In this document: piece after piece, positions 20,781 to 24,586 of the stretch
How the letters are laid out: every line of letters begins with the position of its first letter
Position numbering within the stretch: the first letter of the stretch is position 1
IMG/VR virus record: IMGVR_UViG_3300050821_002751
Location: 1-24,586 of that record
Source of the DNA: a virus
Strand: one strand, 5' to 3'
Length of the DNA: 24,586 nt
The notes under the pieces: model-generated
Database searches by the model: none
The model's input: the letters and a program-made list of their open reading frames with translations, nothing else
Told to the model about the DNA's origin: nothing
Position numbers and translations under genes: made by a program

Positions 20781-23225
20781 TTGAGTTATCTTTCTGAAGC
20801 TGCGTTAATTTTCTGGCAGAGATGGTATACCGGCTGGATAACTTTAAGAAATCAACTAACGACGCCAATAAGATTAATGGGTCGCCGGGTAATCGAACTT
20901 TACGATTCTCTCTTATCTGGCAATGACTTAGAGATAACCCCTCGCCTAACCCTTCAACGCCGTCCGGGGTACGTTTCCTACGCCTCTGGGAATACCTTCT
21001 CTGAAGTGATTAACATGTATAGCTGGAAGACGGCGAGCCAAGGCGTCTACCAAATCTTCGATACCAGCACCGACATCGAATATGTCCCCCCGGGATCTAC
21101 TTCGCCTACGGTGATCTTTACTAAGCCCGCAGGAACCTTTCTCAATAAATCTTACTTCTACGGGGTGGGTAACTATCTCTTTGTAAGTGGGATTGGGTTT
21201 GCCTTTAAGTGGGATGGCCCCAACGGAAAACAAGGAGTTACCAATTGGGGAATCTCGCTATCTCAAGCTAGCTTTGGACCAACCATTTGTACTACGGGAG
21301 CAAACAGTAACGCCATCTCCCCTGGTGTGGCCTGGACTAACCCGACTAGCGTTACGGGAGCATCTTCCTTTGCTTCGGTGACTCTACCATTAAATACACA
21401 ATCTAGAGCCTTACAGTGTAGCGGTTTTAATTTTTCAGTTACAGCCGGAACGATTATCAGTGGAATCCAAGTCACAGCTACCGTGAGTGTTCCAACTTCA
21501 GGAGTCGAATTTGTCCTGTATGGCCCAGGGGGATTTATTGGTATCCCAAAGCCTGTCCACCAACTAGCGGTTCCTACCGCCATTAGCTTGGGGAATGCAT
21601 CCGATTTATGGGGTGCGTCTTCCATCACTACCGCACAAACCAATAGTAGTGCTTTTAGTATTATTGTGATTGCTAGCGGCTTTCCCCCGGGCGGTGGGCC
21701 AGGAACGGTCAAACTAAACGATGTTGTGGTAACCATTTTTTCAGGCGGCCCAATCACTGGCACACCCACTTCGAGTGGTACGTTCTCTGCAATTAATGGG
21801 TTTTCCTACGTGCAAGCGTATGGCAATTCCGTGTCCGGGGAAATCTCCAACGCAACCGTGCAAGGAATCAACACCGGACCATTTACCAATGCTGCGTATG
21901 TGGCAGTACCCGTAGTGGCTTCTCCCGATACCCAAGTAGATCAAATCCACGTCTATCGAACTACTGACTCGGGGGGAGGCTCGATCTTTTACGAACTACC
22001 CAATTCTCCCTTTGCCAACGCTACGGTATCCCCGGGGATTCACGATGCTGCGGCAGATACCGCCTTAAATCTCAATAGCCAAGCAGCGACCAACTTTCAG
22101 AACACGCCGCCGCCTGCCAATTTAACCGCCCTTGAATGGTTTGCCGGGAGACTGTGGGGTGCGGTTGGCAATCAGTTATTCTTCTCGACTGGCCCAGATT
22201 CCTTGTCAGGCTTACAGCAATCCAACTGGAACCCTGTCTATGTGTTTGTCATCCCAACTTCGGTTACACGGTTGACATCCCTACCTAATGGGATGCTGAT
22301 TCAAGACCTAGACGAAATCTTGGTAGTCCGTGGAACCTCCACTACGTCGTTTACCGTCAATTCCTTCATCCGCGATACCGGGCTATGGAACTACAACGCC
22401 TCCGACAGCGATGGTTCGAACGTCTACATGTTTACTGCGGATCGACAGTTCATTGTCGTAAGTGCCAATGGAGTCGAAGAAGTTGGTCCGAGTGGGGTAT
22501 CCCCCATTGCCGATCAATTACAAAATGTTGATCCAACCCAAGCCTATGTAACCGCCTATCGCTCTGGCCTCGATGCCATGATTTTCCTGTTAGACATCGC
22601 GAATCAGGTCTTATACCCCTACAACAGCCGTCAGCAAGCTTGGTGTCTGCCTGCCCTACTGAAGATGCAACACATTACCGGGGCAGGGGCGATGGAAGTT
22701 CAGCCGGGAGTATGGAAGTATCTGATTGGGTCGAACGGACCTACAGGTCTAACCCCGCTCTTAGGCCAACGCGATCTGAATACCTTTACCGATCTGGGAA
22801 CTCCCTATGCTCCGCAGGTAGTGATTGGAACCATCCAAGAAGCCGACCCTGGGACACTAACGAAGATGGAGAACGTGTTCCTAGAACTGACTAGCGCAGG
22901 CAGTGTACCTACAATATCCATTCTGCCGAACGACCAAGGTGTGACGCTAACCAATCCCGTAGGGTCACAGATCACAGGTAAGTTTATTCCGCTGATTAAC
23001 CCGGTTCCAGATCCTCCGACTTACGGAGCGCAGCCGATTAATTATCGTAGCCTACGCTACTACTGGCTAACCTCTCCCTCGCCCGAAGCAGTAAAGTATG
23101 TGCAGATTTTGATTCAGTTTATAGCGGAAAATGAACAGAACGAAATTTTGGGACTTGGATTATCGGGCAAGCAGTCTGGGGATTCGCCCGCTCCCGGTGC
23201 CCTGCCACAACTTCAAGGCCACTAA
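20781..23225 (+). CDS. Tail tubular protein B-like (stopper/nozzle)
   Basis: 814 aa from TTG 20781; GGAGAAAGG lies about 9 nt upstream, inside the endonuclease 3' end. The N-terminus WYTGWITLRNQLTTP, then ELYDSLLSGNDLEITPRLTL and QRRPGYVSY (about 12-65), is the pattern of large podovirus nozzle/tail tubular B proteins (gp12-like). The long middle is beta-rich and Gly/Thr/Ser-rich, with propeller-like blocks (LEWFAGRLWGAVGNQLFFST, DLDEILVVRGTSTTSFTV, YVTAYRSGLDAMIFLLD). It would form the distal tail tube. The start codon may have changed when the endonuclease inserted just upstream. Confidence 0.65.
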   Translation: MSYLSEAALIFWQRWYTGWITLRNQLTTPIRLMGRRVIELYDSLLSGNDLEITPRLTLQRRPGYVSYASGNTFSEVINMYSWKTASQGVYQIFDTSTDIEYVPPGSTSPTVIFTKPAGTFLNKSYFYGVGNYLFVSGIGFAFKWDGPNGKQGVTNWGISLSQASFGPTICTTGANSNAISPGVAWTNPTSVTGASSFASVTLPLNTQSRALQCSGFNFSVTAGTIISGIQVTATVSVPTSGVEFVLYGPGGFIGIPKPVHQLAVPTAISLGNASDLWGASSITTAQTNSSAFSIIVIASGFPPGGGPGTVKLNDVVVTIFSGGPITGTPTSSGTFSAINGFSYVQAYGNSVSGEISNATVQGINTGPFTNAAYVAVPVVASPDTQVDQIHVYRTTDSGGGSIFYELPNSPFANATVSPGIHDAAADTALNLNSQAATNFQNTPPPANLTALEWFAGRLWGAVGNQLFFSTGPDSLSGLQQSNWNPVYVFVIPTSVTRLTSLPNGMLIQDLDEILVVRGTSTTSFTVNSFIRDTGLWNYNASDSDGSNVYMFTADRQFIVVSANGVEEVGPSGVSPIADQLQNVDPTQAYVTAYRSGLDAMIFLLDIANQVLYPYNSRQQAWCLPALLKMQHITGAGAMEVQPGVWKYLIGSNGPTGLTPLLGQRDLNTFTDLGTPYAPQVVIGTIQEADPGTLTKMENVFLELTSAGSVPTISILPNDQGVTLTNPVGSQITGKFIPLINPVPDPPTYGAQPINYRSLRYYWLTSPSPEAVKYVQILIQFIAENEQNEILGLGLSGKQSGDSPAPGALPQLQGH

Positions 23226-23902
23226 TGACGCGACCTACATTAAATGAACTTCTCGACAAGACTCAAGCCGCCGCCGAACGACAAGCGAATGTGGAGCTAA
23301 ACACCATTAGTCCAAACCGTCCTCCTACTCCAAGTCGTCCGCGCAGTTATGCCTCGCCGCAAGATGTCTACGATACCAGCATAGGCTACGAATCGCCGTT
23401 CATGAATGTCTCCCCGGGAACGCGGCGAGCCATGTGGCAGATACCAGATGTTGCCCTGACCCACACAACGGTAAACACAATTAAGAGCAGTTCCATCCCG
23501 CGTACTACGGGAGCTACCCAAATCCTCAATGGAGCGATTGCGAACGTAGCCGCTTCCAATATTTGGAGTACCGTTCCTAATTTGGAATTATCTCTCGTAG
23601 TGAATGGTCCCGCTAGCATCTCCGCCACGGTTCCGCTTCAATCTAAGAACTCCGCCGACCCAGTACAATTCGCATTCTACCGGGGTGGGCAGTTGATGTC
23701 CCAAATCTTTACCCACGCAACATCGAGTAACGTGAATACCCCGAGTATTGTAACCTTTGCCTATACCGATTCCGCACCACTCAGCCACGGCTTATTGAAT
23801 CTTGAAACCTATAGCCTGTTTTGGAAAGCTACTACGCTCGGCAATGTTACTAGCCCGGGAGTTAGTCGGAGTATGTTCGTGAATAGCTTGATCCCAAGTT
23901 GA
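23225..23902 (+). CDS. Virion-associated protein
   Basis: 225 aa; ATG 23225 overlaps the previous stop (TAATG). N-terminal part: helix (TLNELLDKTQAAAERQ) and a Pro-rich linker. From about residue 120 it has a jelly-roll-like beta pattern: LELSLVVNGPASISATVPLQ, VQFAFYRGGQLMSQIFTH, VTFAYTDSAPLSHGLLNLET and YSLFWKATT. This resembles the single-domain beta sandwiches at the tip of phage tail or head fibres. Its place after the nozzle gene supports a tail role. No named family. Confidence 0.5.
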   Translation: MTRPTLNELLDKTQAAAERQANVELNTISPNRPPTPSRPRSYASPQDVYDTSIGYESPFMNVSPGTRRAMWQIPDVALTHTTVNTIKSSSIPRTTGATQILNGAIANVAASNIWSTVPNLELSLVVNGPASISATVPLQSKNSADPVQFAFYRGGQLMSQIFTHATSSNVNTPSIVTFAYTDSAPLSHGLLNLETYSLFWKATTLGNVTSPGVSRSMFVNSLIPS

Positions 23903-23917
23903 GTGTACAATCAGGCC

Positions 23918-24340
23918 ATGATAACCAACCGGCCCATCGTAGAGTCTGACTTCTCACGCATGGAGAAAGAGATTCGCGAAGACCAGTGCCATGCTTCTTG
24001 GATGACTCCGCAATTCTTTACCGAGAACAGTACGGTGTCGGTGGTTTACGAAGACGAAGAGACACCCATCCTTTACGTGAGATTGAGTTCCTGTCTCCGA
24101 ATCCATATTCAATTTTGCGATGTAAGTAAAGACAAAATCCGGCGCTGTCTCATAACCCAATTTGCCGACATCGTGACACGCGCTCGGGAAAATGGCTACA
24201 AGCAAATCGCTTTTGAGACAGAAAGCCCCACGTTAAAGTGGTTCTGCCATCGCTACCTAGGATTTTCCAATAGCCCCCACGAACAGGTTCTATGGATCAA
24301 ACCACCATCAGGGACCGATGCGCCGCACTCCTTGGGGTAG
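23918..24340 (+). CDS. GNAT-like acyltransferase homologue
   Basis: 140 aa from ATG 23918 (AGG just upstream); a GTG at 23903 would add five residues. ITNRPIVESDFSRMEKEIRED opens as a GNAT first helix. VVYEDEETPILYVRLSSCLRI provides the central strands, FADIVTRARENGYKQIAFET is helix/strand 5, and PTLKWFCHRYLGFSNSP matches the C-terminal FC-x-LGF signature. The acetyl-CoA loop (Q/R-x2-G-x-G/A) is not clear, so activity is uncertain. It ends the structural block and its 3' end overlaps the convergent minus-strand gene by 33 nt. Confidence 0.55.
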   Translation: MITNRPIVESDFSRMEKEIREDQCHASWMTPQFFTENSTVSVVYEDEETPILYVRLSSCLRIHIQFCDVSKDKIRRCLITQFADIVTRARENGYKQIAFETESPTLKWFCHRYLGFSNSPHEQVLWIKPPSGTDAPHSLG

Positions 24341-24586
24341 GTGTCGGGCTTCCCCGCGTGGCTTGCGGTTTCGGTTGGGAGCGACGGGTCCATGCGCTGC
24401 TCCTAGGTTATGCGAGGGCGGACTCAGGGAATAAATCCCTGGGGTGAAGTCCCCGCTTTTGTCGAACTTTACCAATTCTTTACCAGTACGCTCGGTGACC
24501 GAAAAGCGGTAGGCCGTGTTTCCTCGAATGAGGTAGGCCATGCGGCGGGTGACGATGGCATCGGTGAACAACTTGAAACGCTTGAC
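24308..24586 (-). CDS. Hypothetical minus-strand protein, 5' end beyond window
   Basis: The frame is open from the right edge to a stop at 24308, at least 92 residues; a TTG at 24571 is a possible start. KRFKLFTDAIVTRRMAYLIR, NTAYRFSVTERTGKELVKFD and GDFTPGIYSLSP read like a compact beta-rich protein. The last 40 residues are Pro/Arg-rich and may be disordered. No family recognised. It converges with the GNAT-like gene. A CAGGGA/TCCCTG hairpin at about 24425-24441 lies within it. Confidence 0.42.
   Translation of the reverse strand, partial: VKRFKLFTDAIVTRRMAYLIRGNTAYRFSVTERTGKELVKFDKSGDFTPGIYSLSPPSHNLGAAHGPVAPNRNRKPRGEARHLPQGVRRIGP

Noticed and set aside
1-24586. tRNA genes or CRISPR arrays
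   Set aside because: No cloverleaf-like tRNA signature and no regularly spaced direct repeats were seen by eye; the recurrent 11-mer is too widely and irregularly spaced for an array.
1-24586. Apparent abundance of CTAG tetramers
   Set aside because: CTAG is common here, but a rough count is at or below chance expectation for this base composition; it shows only that CTAG is not strongly avoided.

Overview
The window looks like a stretch of a tailed double-stranded DNA phage (or prophage), probably short-tailed. Nearly all genes lie on the plus strand, tightly packed with ATGA and TAATG overlaps. Landmarks are a scaffold-like Pro-rich protein, an N4-gp56-type HK97-fold major capsid protein (MCP), two proteins resembling the tail tubular A/B (adaptor/stopper) proteins of podoviruses, small virion-like proteins, and four homing-type endonucleases of different families. 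GC is moderate (about half) and about a third of the genes use GTG or TTG starts. The host cannot be fixed from sequence alone; a soil Gram-negative host such as Acidobacteriota is only a guess.

Layout. 1-354: a minus-strand pair (ribbon-helix-helix regulator plus a small exported protein cut by the left edge) behind a good sigma70-like promoter. 419-1567: scaffold-like protein. 1772-3601: the MCP gene. Read naively it is a 346-aa ORF ending at 2812, but the sequence shows three exons (1772-2343, 2536-2792, 3450-3601) separated by two td-like group I introns. The first intron is 192 nt, stop-free and in frame; the second carries a LAGLIDADG endonuclease. The spliced product is 326 aa and regains the typical C-terminus of the family. 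A rho-independent terminator follows at 3616-3648.

3671-12710: a block of about 9 kb rich in sugar and methyl transfer genes: a TET-associated-type glycosyltransferase (TAGT) with its small partner, a GT-B glycosyltransferase, a histidine phosphatase, a glycosyltransferase::methyltransferase fusion, an NDP-sugar epimerase-like SDR, a methyltransferase and a further GT-B-like protein, interspersed with small Cys-rich ORFs and one minus-strand gene (7537-7884). 12721-17557: endonuclease VII-like gene, two small virion-like proteins, a possible -1 frameshift pair (hypothetical protein into methyltransferase), a GT-A glycosyltransferase, a zinc-ribbon protein and an HNH/NUMOD endonuclease. 17554-24340: a Sec-signal-bearing Cys-rich protein, tail tubular A-like protein, GIY-YIG endonuclease, tail tubular B-like protein, a virion protein and a GNAT-like protein. 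A partial minus-strand gene meets the right edge.

The main biological points are (i) an MCP gene split by two group I introns, which ordinary gene calling misreads, and (ii) a large glycosyl/methyl-transfer cassette placed between capsid and tail genes. The cassette could modify DNA bases (suggested by the TAGT pair) or glycosylate the virion or host surface. Its target is inferred, not shown.
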